Shown: positions 17,449-25,239, counted from the first letter of the stretch. The stretch is 31,801 bases of DNA from CANKBT01 sp038235705 (GCA_038235705.1 JBBSTR010000024.1:1-31801); one strand, 5' to 3'. The notes: generated by a model from the letters alone, not told the origin. Numbers and translations: made by a program.

Positions 17449-17826
17449 CTACTTCTTCGCCTTCTTCTTGCCGGCGACGGTCTTCTTCGGGCCCTTGCGG
17501 GTCCGGGCGTTGGTGTGGGTGCGCTGACCGTGCACCGGGAGACCGCGACGGTGCCGGATCCCCTGGTAGCAGCCGATCTCGATCTTGCGACGGATGTCTC
17601 CGGCGACCTCGCGGCGAAGGTCACCCTCGACCTTGTACGCACCGTCGATGTGGTCGCGCAGCTTGACGAGGTCTTCCTCGGACAGGTCCTTGACGCGGAC
17701 GTTGCCGTCCACGCCGGTCGCGTCGAGGGTCTGGCGGCTCAGCGTGCGGCCGATGCCGAAGATGTAGGTGAGCGCGATCTCCAACCGCTTGTCGCGGGGG
17801 AGGTCGACGCCGGCGAGGCGTGCCAC
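17449..17826 (-). CDS. rpsM: 30S ribosomal protein S13
   Basis: Head protein of the small subunit contacting P-site tRNA and forming intersubunit bridges with L5. The product begins ARLAGVDLPRDKRLEIALTY after the initiator, contains GIRHRRGLPVHGQRTHTNAR and ends in a Lys-rich tail (KKTVAGKKKAKK), 125 residues in all. The GTG start has AAGGAG upstream. A 151-bp gap with two small hairpins separates it from rpmJ, unusually long for this junction. Confidence 0.98.
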   Translation of the reverse strand: MARLAGVDLPRDKRLEIALTYIFGIGRTLSRQTLDATGVDGNVRVKDLSEEDLVKLRDHIDGAYKVEGDLRREVAGDIRRKIEIGCYQGIRHRRGLPVHGQRTHTNARTRKGPKKTVAGKKKAKK

Positions 17827-17866
17827 GGGCGGACTCCTTGTTCTGACGGAGGTCGTACGCGACCCT

Positions 17867-17903
17867 CCCTGCTGCCCAGCAGGGCCCCGGCCTCCGACCG
17901 GGG
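17867..17903 (-). terminator. Two adjacent hairpins between rpmJ and rpsM
   Basis: A 7-bp stem CCCTGCT / AGCAGGG with a GCCC tetraloop (17867-17884) and next to it a 6-bp stem CCCCGG / CCGGGG (17885-17903). They sit in the 151-bp gap and may act as an attenuator or processing site between infA-rpmJ and the rest of the alpha operon. No gene is visible in the gap. Confidence 0.45.
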
Positions 17904-17977
17904 GTGACCGCCACGAGGGCGGGCGGGACGCGTTCTTCGGTTGTCGTGCTGGTGGTGCGGCGGTGCGTGCGCCAGGA

Positions 17978-18094
17978 CTAGCCCTGGCGCTGCTTGTGGC
18001 GAGCCGTGGACGCGCAGATCACCATCACGCGACCGTTGCGACGGATCACCTTGCACTTCTCGCAGATCGGCTTGACGCTGGGCTTGACCTTCAC
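17978..18094 (-). CDS. rpmJ: 50S ribosomal protein L36 (zinc-ribbon form)
   Basis: Smallest large-subunit protein; its zinc ribbon binds 23S rRNA. The 38-residue product reads VKVKPSVKPICEKCKVIR at its start and ends in HKQRQG. Zinc ligands are Cys11, Cys14, Cys27 and His33. The segment between Cys27 and His33 is ASTAR, five residues, where the L36 sequences I know have four, so this copy is 38 rather than 37 residues long. GTG start with only a weak ribosome binding site. It lies 31 bp after infA. Too short to stand out as a long open frame, but unmistakable by sequence. Confidence 0.97.
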   Translation of the reverse strand: MKVKPSVKPICEKCKVIRRNGRVMVICASTARHKQRQG

Positions 18095-18125
18095 GTGCGC
18101 ACTTCTTTCTTCCGGGTGAGGACGA

Positions 18126-18347
18126 TCACTTGTAGCGGTAGACGATGCGACCGCGGGTCAGGTCGTAGGGCGACAGCTCGACGACGACCCGGTCCTCCGG
18201 GAGGATGCGGATGTAGTGCTGGCGCATCTTGCCGCTGATGTGGGCGAGCACGCGGTGGCCGTTCTGCAGCTCCACGCGGAACATCGCGTTCGGCAGGGGC
18301 TCGACGACCCGGCCCTCGATCTCGATGGCCCCGTCCTTCTTCGGCAT
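18126..18347 (-). CDS. infA: Translation initiation factor IF-1
   Basis: Single OB-fold protein that occupies the ribosomal A site during initiation. The 73-residue product matches the family over its whole length (EGRVVEPLPNAMFRVELQNG, HISGKMRQHYIRILPEDRV) and ends RGRIVYRYK. It lies 172 bp after map, and the gap holds a good promoter candidate and a leader hairpin, so infA-rpmJ-rpsM onward probably has its own transcription start. AAGGGG lies very close to the ATG. Confidence 0.99.
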   Translation of the reverse strand: MPKKDGAIEIEGRVVEPLPNAMFRVELQNGHRVLAHISGKMRQHYIRILPEDRVVVELSPYDLTRGRIVYRYK

Positions 18348-18414
18348 GTCCCCTTACTTGGTGCATCGGCGTCTGGTGTACGTGCTGCGGCCCCCCTCGA
18401 GAGGGTTCGCGATC

Positions 18415-18435
18415 GTTCTGCCCGACCCGCAGAAC
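18415..18435 (-). other. Leader hairpin upstream of infA
   Basis: Perfect 7-bp stem GTTCTGC / GCAGAAC with a 7-nt loop, between the infA promoter candidate and the infA start. A palindromic CCCTCGAGAGGG follows at 18394-18405. Both would lie in the 5' untranslated leader if transcription starts near 18472. Confidence 0.5.
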
Positions 18436-18478
18436 ACACGTCACCGCTCAAGCGGGAACGGACGCAGGCCGACATGAG

Positions 18479-18508
18479 AAGGTACACCACAACCAGCCCG
18501 CGGCTCAA
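18479..18508 (-). promoter_or_regulatory. Promoter candidate for infA-rpmJ-alpha operon
   Basis: Minus-strand TTGAGC (18503-18508) and TACCTT (18479-18484) are separated by 18 bp, a close match to housekeeping sigma elements. It lies 12 bp beyond the map stop codon and gives a leader of about 125 nt before infA. Confidence 0.6.
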
Positions 18509-18519
18509 ACGGCGCGCCG

Positions 18520-19365
18520 TCAGCGTGGCCCCGACGCCTGGCGTGCCCCGGCGAGACCGGCCGCACCGCCGTCCAGGGCGGTGAGCACCCAAGGACCGTC
18601 AGCGGTGACCGCCACGGTGTGCTCCCAGTGCGCCGCCTGGCCACCGTCGCAGGTGACGACCGTCCAGCCGTCCTCCAGCTCGACCACCTCCGGCGCCCCC
18701 TGGGTAGCCATCGGTTCGACGGCCAGGACGATGCCAGGCACCAGGTGCATGCCCTTACCGGCCCCGTGCGGTGCGACGTTGTGCACGTGCGGCGGCTCGT
18801 GCATGGCGGTGCCGATGCCGTGCCCGGTGTAGTCCTCCAGGAGCCCGTAACCGTGCGGGCGTACGACAGCCTCGACCGCAGCGCCCACGTCGGACAGCCG
18901 GCCCCCGTCACAGACCTTCGCGAGCCCCGCCCACAGCGCATCCTCGGTGACGGCCGACAGAGCCAGCAGCTCCGGCCCGCAGTCCCCCACCGGCACGGTG
19001 ATCGCCGCGTCGCCGTGCCAACCGCGCAAGATGGCGCCGCAGTCGATGCTCAGCAGCTGACCCGGCTCCAGCCGCCGGTCGGTGCGTGGGATGCCGTGCA
19101 CGACCTCGGCGCCAAGGGACGCGCAGATGCTGCCGGCGAACCCGGGGACGCCGCGTGACCGTCCATAACCGAGAAAGGACGGCACTGCGCCTTCGTCCCG
19201 GATGCTCTGCTCGGCCAGGGCGTCGAGCGCCCCGGTCGTGGTCCCGGGCACGGCGGCCTCGGCGAGCCGGGCGAGCGTCCGGGCGACCACCAGCCCGGCC
19301 TCGCGCATCGCGGCCACCTGCTCGGTGGACTTGACCGTGACCCCCCGCGGAAGACGGCGACGCAC
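18520..19365 (-). CDS. map: Type I methionine aminopeptidase
   Basis: Removes initiator methionine from nascent proteins with a dinuclear metal centre. The five metal ligands are present: Asp108 (LSIDCGA), Asp119 (HGDAA), His182 (GHGIGT), Glu217 (AVEPM) and Glu248 (WEHT), plus substrate-binding His90 (VVHGIP). It has 281 residues with no N-terminal zinc-finger or SH3-binding extension. The GTG start lies 5 bp after the adk stop; no better internal start exists before VKSTEQVAAMREAG. The short C-terminal tail is Gly/Ala-rich. Confidence 0.97.
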   Translation of the reverse strand: MRRRLPRGVTVKSTEQVAAMREAGLVVARTLARLAEAAVPGTTTGALDALAEQSIRDEGAVPSFLGYGRSRGVPGFAGSICASLGAEVVHGIPRTDRRLEPGQLLSIDCGAILRGWHGDAAITVPVGDCGPELLALSAVTEDALWAGLAKVCDGGRLSDVGAAVEAVVRPHGYGLLEDYTGHGIGTAMHEPPHVHNVAPHGAGKGMHLVPGIVLAVEPMATQGAPEVVELEDGWTVVTCDGGQAAHWEHTVAVTADGPWVLTALDGGAAGLAGARQASGPR

Positions 19366-19370
19366 GTCGG

Positions 19371-20027
19371 TCAGCGCCCGCGGAAAGGGCGCAGGGCGTC
19401 TACGGCGCGCTGCGTGACGTCGTCGACCGGACCCATCGCGTCGAGCCCGACGAGGATCCCCCGGCTCGCATAGTGGGCGACCAGCGGCGCCGTCTCGTCG
19501 GCGTAGACCCGCAGCCGCTCGGCCACCGTCTCAGCCTTGTCGTCGTCCCGCTGGTAGAGCGCCCCGCCGTCCAGGTCGCAGACCCCGGCCGCTTCGGGCG
19601 GGTCGAAGTCGACGTGCCAGATGCGGTTGCAGCTTCGGCAGGTGCGTCGTCCAGACAGCCGGCGGATCACCTCGTCGTCGTCGACGACCAGCTCGAGCAC
19701 CACGTCCAGCTTGGTGCCGGCGTCAGCCAGGAAGTCCTCGAGCACCACGGCCTGAGGCACCGTCCGCGGGAACCCGTCCAGCAGGAACCCGGAAGCGACG
19801 TCCGGCTCGGCCAGCCGACCCTTGACCATCTTGATCGTCACGTCGTCCGGGACGAGTGCGCCGCGATCCATGAACGTCTTGGCAAGGACCCCTAGCTCGG
19901 TGCCCTCCCCGACGTTGGCTCGGAAGATGTCGCCGGTCGAGATCTTCGGAACCGAGACGTGCTCGGCGATGAACTGCGCCTGCGTGCCCTTGCCGGCGCC
20001 AGGTGGCCCGACCAGCACGAGCCGCAT
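19371..20027 (-). CDS. adk: Adenylate kinase
   Basis: Catalyses ATP + AMP to 2 ADP. The product begins MRLVLVGPPGAGKGTQAQF with the P-loop at 7-15; the AMP-binding segment LLDGFPRT and a long LID follow. The LID carries Cys130, Cys133, Cys150 and Asp153, a CCCD zinc site of the Gram-positive type. The frame extends to 20066, but ATG at 20027 places the P-loop correctly and has AGAGGG 7 nt upstream, giving 218 residues. It lies between secY (58 bp) and map (5 bp), the standard order. Confidence 0.98.
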   Translation of the reverse strand: MRLVLVGPPGAGKGTQAQFIAEHVSVPKISTGDIFRANVGEGTELGVLAKTFMDRGALVPDDVTIKMVKGRLAEPDVASGFLLDGFPRTVPQAVVLEDFLADAGTKLDVVLELVVDDDEVIRRLSGRRTCRSCNRIWHVDFDPPEAAGVCDLDGGALYQRDDDKAETVAERLRVYADETAPLVAHYASRGILVGLDAMGPVDDVTQRAVDALRPFRGR

Positions 20028-20085
20028 CAGGCCGCCCTCTTCCGCGATGACAGGACCGGGGCGCACGGGGCGGGTGCGGGACCCA

Positions 20086-21378
20086 CTAGCGCAGGAAACC
20101 TTCGTAGTTGCGAAGCATCAGCTGGCTCTCGACCTGTTTCACCGTCTCGAGGCCTACCCCGACGATGATCAGGATCGCCGTGCCCCCGAAGGGGGTCTGC
20201 GTCGCCGCGCTGGAGCTGAAGCTGAAGAGCAGGTACGGAAGAACCGCGACCGCACCGAGGTAGAGCGCGCCGAAGGCCGTGATGCGCGACAGGATGTAGT
20301 CGAGATACTCCGCGGTCGCTCGACCGGGACGGATCCCCGGCACGAAGCCGCCGTACTTCTTCATGTTGTCGCTGACCTCCACCGGGTTGAAGGTGATCGC
20401 GACGTAGAAGTACGTGAAAAAGATGACCAGGCCGAAGTAGGTGACCAGGTAGGGCCAGTCGTTGGACTGGAAGTAGCGCTCGATGTATTGGATGAACGTC
20501 TTGTTGTTGATGATGTTGGTCAGCAGCTGCGGGAGGTACAGCAGCGAGCTGGCGAAGATCACCGGGATGACGCCTGCCTGGTTCACCTTGAGCGGGATGT
20601 AGGTGGACGTGCTCCCGTACATCCGGCGGCCGCTCTGCCGCTTCGCGTACTGGACGGGGACGCGCCGCGTGGCCTGCTCGACGAAGACCACCAGCGTGAT
20701 CACGACGACGACCAGGACGGCCACCGCGGCGAGGATGAACGCGCCGTTGTCCTGGCGGTAGATCGAGGCGGCCTGGGACGGGACCGAGCTGATGATGGAC
20801 GTGAAGATCAGCACGGACATGCCGTTGCCGACCCCGCGGTCGGTGACCAGCTCCCCGAGCCACATGATGACGGCCGTACCGGCGGTCATCGAGAGCACCA
20901 GCGTTGCGGTGCGGAGCAGTCCCGCGTCGGGGATGATCGCCTCGTTGCAGCCGGGGAACAGCCGCCCCGACCGGGCCAGCGCGATGATCCCGGTGGACTG
21001 CAGGATCCCCAGCGCGATCGTGAGGTAGCGGGTGTACTGCGTCAGCTTGGCCTGGCCGCTCTGCCCTTCCGCCTTGAGGGTCTCCAGCCGGGGGATGACC
21101 ACCACGAGCAGCTGGATGATGATCGAGGCAGTGATGTAGGGCATGATCCCGAGCGCGAACACCGACAGGCGGAGGAGCGCTCCGCCGCTGAACAGGTTGA
21201 TCAGCCCGTAGACGCTGTTGTCCTGGACCTGCGACAAGCAACGGTCGATGGAGGCGAACGACACGCCAGGGCTCGGTATGGAAGCGCCCAGCCGGTAGAG
21301 GGCGATGATGCCGAGGGTGAACAGCAGCTTTCGGCGTAGGTCCGGGGTCTTGAAGGCCCGACCGAAGGCGGTGAGCAC
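20086..21378 (-). CDS. secY: Preprotein translocase subunit SecY
   Basis: Central channel of the Sec translocon in the cytoplasmic membrane. The 430-residue product has ten predicted membrane segments, starts MLTAFGRAFKTPDLRRKLLF, and shows the SecY motifs FALGIMPYITASIIIQL, the cytosolic loop with QYAKRQSGRRMYG, and YVAITFNPVEVSDNMKKYGG followed by FVPGIRPG. The GTG start has a perfect AGGAGG 5 nt upstream. A 292-bp gap with two strong hairpins precedes it, so secY-adk-map may be expressed semi-independently of the spc operon. Confidence 0.99.
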   Translation of the reverse strand: MLTAFGRAFKTPDLRRKLLFTLGIIALYRLGASIPSPGVSFASIDRCLSQVQDNSVYGLINLFSGGALLRLSVFALGIMPYITASIIIQLLVVVIPRLETLKAEGQSGQAKLTQYTRYLTIALGILQSTGIIALARSGRLFPGCNEAIIPDAGLLRTATLVLSMTAGTAVIMWLGELVTDRGVGNGMSVLIFTSIISSVPSQAASIYRQDNGAFILAAVAVLVVVVITLVVFVEQATRRVPVQYAKRQSGRRMYGSTSTYIPLKVNQAGVIPVIFASSLLYLPQLLTNIINNKTFIQYIERYFQSNDWPYLVTYFGLVIFFTYFYVAITFNPVEVSDNMKKYGGFVPGIRPGRATAEYLDYILSRITAFGALYLGAVAVLPYLLFSFSSSAATQTPFGGTAILIIVGVGLETVKQVESQLMLRNYEGFLR

Positions 21379-21617
21379 AGTTCCTCCTGGCGCTCCGTCC
21401 CGGCGGGCCGGGGCGGGTGGTCGTCACCGGATCCGCGAACGGGGCCGGGCGGCGGGCGATCTGCAGCGAGCGCTGCAGAAGGTTGGTGCCGGGCTGCAGC
21501 GCCCCGGTTGATGCCGTCGTGAAGAGCTCTTCAGTGACAGAGACGTTGTGGGTCGTGACGCTGAAGAACTGTCTGCTGACCCTCCAGTGGCTCCGGACGG
21601 GCCAGCCGACTGTAACA

Positions 21618-21664
21618 GGACGGGCCGGGCCGCCCGTCCGGGCAGGGCTCACGGCCCTGCCCGG
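21618..21664 (-). terminator. Double hairpin between rplO and secY
   Basis: Perfect 11-bp stem CCGGGCAGGGC / GCCCTGCCCGG with a 5-nt loop (21638-21664), 6 bp past the rplO stop, overlapping by two bases a perfect 8-bp stem GGACGGGC / GCCCGTCC (21618-21639), so the two may be alternatives. The remaining 240 bp to secY hold no gene that I can support; it is probably the secY leader. Confidence 0.7.
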
Positions 21665-21670
21665 AACCGG

Positions 21671-22159
21671 CTACAGCTCGGTGGCGGTGCCGCCAGCAGC
21701 AGTGATCTTGTCCCTGGCCGACGCGGAGAACTTGTGCGCCGTGACGGTGAGAGCGACCGACAGCTCGCCGTCGCCCAGCACCTTCACCAGGTTGTCGTCG
21801 CGCACCAGGCCCTTGGCGACCATGTCGTCGACGCCGACCACCGCGCCCGCCTCGAACGTGGCGGCGAGCCGGTCCAGGTTGACGACCTGGTATTCCGTGC
21901 GGAACCGGTTGGTGAAGCCCTTGAGCTTGGGCAGCCGCATGTGCAGCGGCATCTGCCCGCCCTCGAAGCCCGCCGGCACCTGGTAGCGCGCCTTCGTGCC
22001 CTTCGTGCCTCGACCGGCGGTCTTACCCTTGCTGGCCTCGCCGCGGCCGACCCGGGTCTTGGCGGTCTTCGCCCCTGGCGCCGGACGCAGGTGGTGAACC
22101 TTGAGCGTGCTGGTGCTCGGCTTTCCTGCAGTCTTCGTGTCGGACTTCTGTGCTGCCAC
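21671..22159 (-). CDS. rplO: 50S ribosomal protein L15
   Basis: Large-subunit protein assembling late onto 23S rRNA. The 162-residue product has the basic glycine-rich N-terminal half (LRPAPGAKTAKTRVGRGEAS, GRGTKGTKAR) and the globular C-terminal domain with VNLDRLA and VKVLGDGELSVALTV. Residues 1-18 form a short Lys/Thr extension. The GTG start shares one base with the rpmD stop (TAGTG), implying coupling. Followed by a double hairpin. Confidence 0.98.
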   Translation of the reverse strand: MAAQKSDTKTAGKPSTSTLKVHHLRPAPGAKTAKTRVGRGEASKGKTAGRGTKGTKARYQVPAGFEGGQMPLHMRLPKLKGFTNRFRTEYQVVNLDRLAATFEAGAVVGVDDMVAKGLVRDDNLVKVLGDGELSVALTVTAHKFSASARDKITAAGGTATEL

Positions 22160-22344
22160 TACTGCTCGACCTCCTCGACCGTCACGAGGTGCGTGACGGT
22201 GTTGACCATCCCGCGGATCTCGGGACGGTCCTCCTTGACGACGGTGTCAGAGATGCGGTGAAGACCCAGCGAGCGCAGCGTGTCCCGCTGGTTCTGCTTG
22301 CCACCGATCCCGGACTTGACCTGGGTGACCTTGAGCTTGGCCAT
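22159..22344 (-). CDS. rpmD: 50S ribosomal protein L30
   Basis: Small large-subunit protein. The 61-residue product begins MAKLKVTQVKSGIGGKQNQR and includes TLRSLGLHRISDTV and the MVNTVTHLVTVEEV end. The frame extends to 22419, but ATG at 22344 gives the family start and size and lies one base after the rpsE stop (TGAcATG), so translation is coupled. The start of rplO overlaps its stop. Confidence 0.98.
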   Translation of the reverse strand: MAKLKVTQVKSGIGGKQNQRDTLRSLGLHRISDTVVKEDRPEIRGMVNTVTHLVTVEEVEQ

Positions 22345-22345
22345 G

Positions 22346-22984
22346 TCAGCCCACCGGCCCAGAGGCGGCCGGCGCGGCCAGCGCCGCGGCACGGGCGCGG
22401 AGCATGGCCGCCGGAGCAACCTGCTCGACGGTCAGGCCACGACGGGCAGCAACCTGCTCGGGCATGACGAGCCCCTGCAGTGCAGCCACCGTGGCGTGCA
22501 CGATGTTGATGGGGTTGTCCGACCCGAGAGACTTGCTGAGCACGTCGTGGATACCGGCGCACTCCAGCACTGCGCGGACCGGGCCACCGGCGATGACGCC
22601 GGTACCCGGGCTCGCCGGCTTCAGGAGCACGACACCGGCCGCAGCCTCGCCCTGGATCGGGTGAGGGATCGTCGAAGCGATCCGCGGGACCCGGAAGAAG
22701 TGCTTCTTGGCCTCCTCGACACCCTTGGCGATCGCCGCGGGCACCTCCTTGGCCTTGCCGTAGCCGACACCGACCTGTCCGTCGCCGTCGCCGACGACGA
22801 CCAGCGCGGTGAAGCTGAAGCGCCGACCACCCTTGACGACCTTCGCGACGCGGTTGATCGCCACCACCCGCTCGAGGTGGTTGGTCTTCTCGGCACCGCC
22901 ACGGCCACCGCGGCCGCCGTCCCGGCCACCGCCGGCAGGGGCGCCGGTTCCACCAGTCCCGCCTCGTCGCTGCTGTCCGGGCAT
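22346..22984 (-). CDS. rpsE: 30S ribosomal protein S5
   Basis: Small-subunit protein at the mRNA entry, involved in decoding fidelity. Residues 33-100 hold the S5 N-terminal double-stranded-RNA-binding-like domain (ERVVAINRVAKVVKGGRRFS, VGYGKAKEVPAAIAKG) and the C-terminal half has HDVLSKSLGSDNPINIVHAT. A 32-residue Gly/Arg-rich N-terminus precedes the core, and an Ala-rich tail ends the protein (212 residues). Gap to rplR 34 bp; the stop is one base from the rpmD start. Confidence 0.98.
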   Translation of the reverse strand: MPGQQRRGGTGGTGAPAGGGRDGGRGGRGGAEKTNHLERVVAINRVAKVVKGGRRFSFTALVVVGDGDGQVGVGYGKAKEVPAAIAKGVEEAKKHFFRVPRIASTIPHPIQGEAAAGVVLLKPASPGTGVIAGGPVRAVLECAGIHDVLSKSLGSDNPINIVHATVAALQGLVMPEQVAARRGLTVEQVAPAAMLRARAAALAAPAASGPVG

Positions 22985-23018
22985 CAGGCTGTCCTCACGT
23001 TGCTGTGGTTGCTGGTCA

Positions 23019-23414
23019 TCAGAACTTCAGCCCGTTCTCACGGGCGCCGTCGGCGAGCGCCGCGATGCGGCCGTGGTAGGCGTTGCCACCGCGGTCGAAG
23101 ACGACGGACTCGATGCCCGCCGCCTTGGCCCGGGTCGCCACGAGTGCGCCGACCTCACGGGCCAGCGAGCTCTTGTCACCGTCCTTGGCACGCAGGTCGA
23201 CCTCGAGCGTCGAGGCGTAGGCGATGGTGTGACCGAGCAGGTCGTCCACGACCTGCGCGGTGATGTGCCGCGAGGACCGGGTGACGACGAGACGGGGCCG
23301 CGCCGCCGTGCCGGACACGCGCTTGCGCACCCGGAAGTGACGGCGGGCCTTGCCGACCCGACGGGTCGCGGAGATCCCCGACCTGGTGCGCTTGGTGATC
23401 GATTTAACAGCCAT
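23019..23414 (-). CDS. rplR: 50S ribosomal protein L18
   Basis: Binds 5S rRNA as part of the 5S particle with L5. The 131-residue product has a basic N-terminus (KRTRSGISATRRVGKARRHF), then VRKRVSGTAARPRLVVTRS and the end FDRGGNAYHGRIAALADGAR. The ATG overlaps the rplF stop by one base (TAATG), so the two are translationally coupled. Confidence 0.98.
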   Translation of the reverse strand: MAVKSITKRTRSGISATRRVGKARRHFRVRKRVSGTAARPRLVVTRSSRHITAQVVDDLLGHTIAYASTLEVDLRAKDGDKSSLAREVGALVATRAKAAGIESVVFDRGGNAYHGRIAALADGARENGLKF

Positions 23415-23953
23415 TACTTACCCGTCTTCCCGACCTTGAGCTTGATCTGCTCGCCCTCGTACCGGACACCCTTGCCCTTGTACGGGTCGGGCTTGCGCAG
23501 CTTGCGGATGTTGGCGGCAACCTCGCCGACCTTCTGCTTGTCGATCCCGGAGACCGACAGCTTCGTCGGGCTGGCGACCGTGAAAGTGATCCCGTCCGGC
23601 GCGATGACCGGGACCGGGTGGCTGTAGCCGAGCGCGAACTCGAGGTCGCTGCCCTTGGCTGCGACGCGGTAGCCGACTCCGCGGATCTCGAGACCCTTCG
23701 TGTAGCCGGCCGTGACCCCGGTGACCATGTTGGCGACCAGGGTGCGGGTCAGCCCGTGCAGGCTGCGGCTCTCGCGCTGGTCGTCGGGCCGGGTGACCAG
23801 GATCGTGCCGTCGTCCTCGCGGCCGATCCTGATCGGTTCGGCGACGGTGTGGGACAGGGTGCCCTTGGGGCCCTTCACGGTGACCGACTGGCCGTCGAGG
23901 CTGACCTCGACGCCGGTAGGCACAGGGATGGGCAGGCGTCCGATTCGGGACAT
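23414..23953 (-). CDS. rplF: 50S ribosomal protein L6
   Basis: Large-subunit protein near the factor-binding site. The 179-residue product begins MSRIGRLPIPVPTGVEV and has the second-repeat signature PDPYKGKGVRYEGEQIKLK. The frame is open to 24001, but ATG at 23953 is the family start and is preceded by a strong GGAGGAG. Its stop overlaps the rplR start. Confidence 0.98.
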   Translation of the reverse strand: MSRIGRLPIPVPTGVEVSLDGQSVTVKGPKGTLSHTVAEPIRIGREDDGTILVTRPDDQRESRSLHGLTRTLVANMVTGVTAGYTKGLEIRGVGYRVAAKGSDLEFALGYSHPVPVIAPDGITFTVASPTKLSVSGIDKQKVGEVAANIRKLRKPDPYKGKGVRYEGEQIKLKVGKTGK

Positions 23954-23972
23954 GGTGTTCTCCTCCCGCCGA

Positions 23973-24371
23973 CTAGTAGACGTAGGCGAGGACTTCCCCA
24001 CCCACGCCCTTCTTGTTGGCCTGTCGGTCGGTCAGCAGACCGGACGACGTCGAGATGATCGCGACCCCCAGGCCACCGAGGACCTTGGGGAGCCCGCCGG
24101 CTTTCGCGTACACGCGGAGGCCGGGCTTGGAGACCCGGCGCACTCCGGCGATGGAGCGCTCGCGGTTGGGGCCGTACTTGAGGTCCACGATCAGCACGAG
24201 ACCCTTCTCGCCCTGCTCGGTGCGCCACCCGCCGATGTAGCCCTCCTGCTGGAGGATCTCGCAGATGTGCGTCTTGATCTTGGACGACGGCATGCGGACG
24301 GTGTCGTGGTAGGCCGAGTTGGCGTTCCGGACGCGCGTGAGCATGTCGGCGATCGGGTCGGTCATCGTCAT
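23973..24371 (-). CDS. rpsH: 30S ribosomal protein S8
   Basis: 16S rRNA-binding protein; in other bacteria it is also the translational repressor of the spc operon. The 132-residue product begins MTMTDPIADMLTRVRNAN and ends with the S8 signature STSSGLLTDRQANKKGVGGE. An ATG two codons later (24365) is an alternative start; neither has a clear ribosome binding site. A 99-bp gap with a nested hairpin separates it from rpsN. Confidence 0.98.
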   Translation of the reverse strand: MTMTDPIADMLTRVRNANSAYHDTVRMPSSKIKTHICEILQQEGYIGGWRTEQGEKGLVLIVDLKYGPNRERSIAGVRRVSKPGLRVYAKAGGLPKVLGGLGVAIISTSSGLLTDRQANKKGVGGEVLAYVY

Positions 24372-24410
24372 GGGTGGGTGCTCGCGATCTTGCGGTTCAT
24401 GGGTGGCCTG

Positions 24411-24446
24411 AGGCCTTTCTCGTCCCGGTTCCCGACGAGCGGGCCT
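24411..24446 (-). other. Nested hairpin between rpsN and rpsH
   Basis: CTCGTC (24419-24424) pairs with GACGAG (24434-24439), enclosed by AGGCC / GGCCT (24411-24415 with 24442-24446). It lies in the 99-bp spacer between rpsN and rpsH. It could be an RNA-stability or regulatory structure within the spc message, perhaps related to S8 control, though no S8 binding site was identified. Confidence 0.4.
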
Positions 24447-24470
24447 GTGACGAAGAGGGTGGGGTGGGGA

Positions 24471-24656
24471 CTACCAGGAGGACTTGGTGATGCCGGGCAG
24501 CTCGCCCGCGTGCGCCATCTCGCGCATGCAGATGCGGCAGAGCCCGAAGTGACGGTAGACGGCCCGCGGACGGCCGCACTTGTTGCAGCGCGTGTAGCCC
24601 CGCACCTTGAACTTCGGCTTCTTGTTGGCCTTCTCGACCAGTGCCTTCTTCGCCAT
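24471..24656 (-). CDS. rpsN: 30S ribosomal protein S14 type Z (zinc-binding)
   Basis: Short, zinc-binding S14 of 61 residues: Cys24, Cys27, Cys40 and Cys43 form the CxxC...CxxC site, and the end GELPGITKSSW is the family signature. Type Z is the primary S14 in most actinobacteria, often with a zinc-free paralogue elsewhere. The start is one base after the rplE stop. Confidence 0.98.
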   Translation of the reverse strand: MAKKALVEKANKKPKFKVRGYTRCNKCGRPRAVYRHFGLCRICMREMAHAGELPGITKSSW

Positions 24657-24657
24657 G

Positions 24658-25239
24658 TCACTGCTCCTTGAACGGGAAGCCGAGAAGACGCAGCAACGCG
24701 CGTCCCTCGTCGTCGGTCGCCGCCGTGGTGACGACGGTGATGTCCATGCCGCGCTGGCGGTCGACCCGGTCCACGTCGATCTCGTGGAACATGGACTGCT
24801 CGGTGAGACCGAACGTGTAGTTGCCGTTCCCGTCGAACTGCTTCGGTGACAGGCCGCGGAAGTCGCGGATGCGCGGCAGCGCGGTGGTCACGAGCCGGTC
24901 GAGAAACTCCCACATGCGGTCGCCACGCAGGGTGACCTTGGCGCCGATGGGCATGCCTTCGCGCAGCTTGAACTGAGCGATCGACGTGGTGGCCCGACGC
25001 ACCTGCGGCTTCTGGCCGGTGATGGCGGTCAGGTCGCGCAGCGCCCCGTCGATGAGCTTGGCGTCACGGGCAGCCTCGCCGACCCCCATGTTGACGACGA
25101 CCTTGACGACGCCGGGCACGAGCATCGGGTTGCTGAAGGAGAACTGCTCCGTCAGCGCGGACACCATCTCGTCCCGGTAGCGCTGCTTGAGGCGCGGAAG
25201 GGGCCGTGCGGTCGGAGCGGGCTCGGTGGTCGTGGTCAT
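24658..25239 (-). CDS. rplE: 50S ribosomal protein L5
   Basis: 5S rRNA-binding protein forming an intersubunit bridge with S13. The 193-residue product carries the segments MLVPGVVKVVVNMGVGEAAR, GQKPQVRRATTSIAQFKLRE and MDITVVTTAATDDEGRALL. A short Thr/Pro-rich N-terminus precedes the core. The ATG overlaps the rplX stop by one base (TGATG). Confidence 0.98.
   Translation of the reverse strand: MTTTTEPAPTARPLPRLKQRYRDEMVSALTEQFSFSNPMLVPGVVKVVVNMGVGEAARDAKLIDGALRDLTAITGQKPQVRRATTSIAQFKLREGMPIGAKVTLRGDRMWEFLDRLVTTALPRIRDFRGLSPKQFDGNGNYTFGLTEQSMFHEIDVDRVDRQRGMDITVVTTAATDDEGRALLRLLGFPFKEQ

Noticed and set aside
19822..21339. 505-residue plus-strand open frame opposite adk and secY
   Set aside because: It lies antisense to two unmistakable genes and its product is a low-complexity Asp/Arg/Gly/Val mixture typical of the antisense frame in GC-rich DNA.
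20027..21652. 541-residue minus-strand frame overlapping secY
   Set aside because: Out-of-frame shadow of secY; the secY frame has all family motifs and a perfect ribosome binding site.
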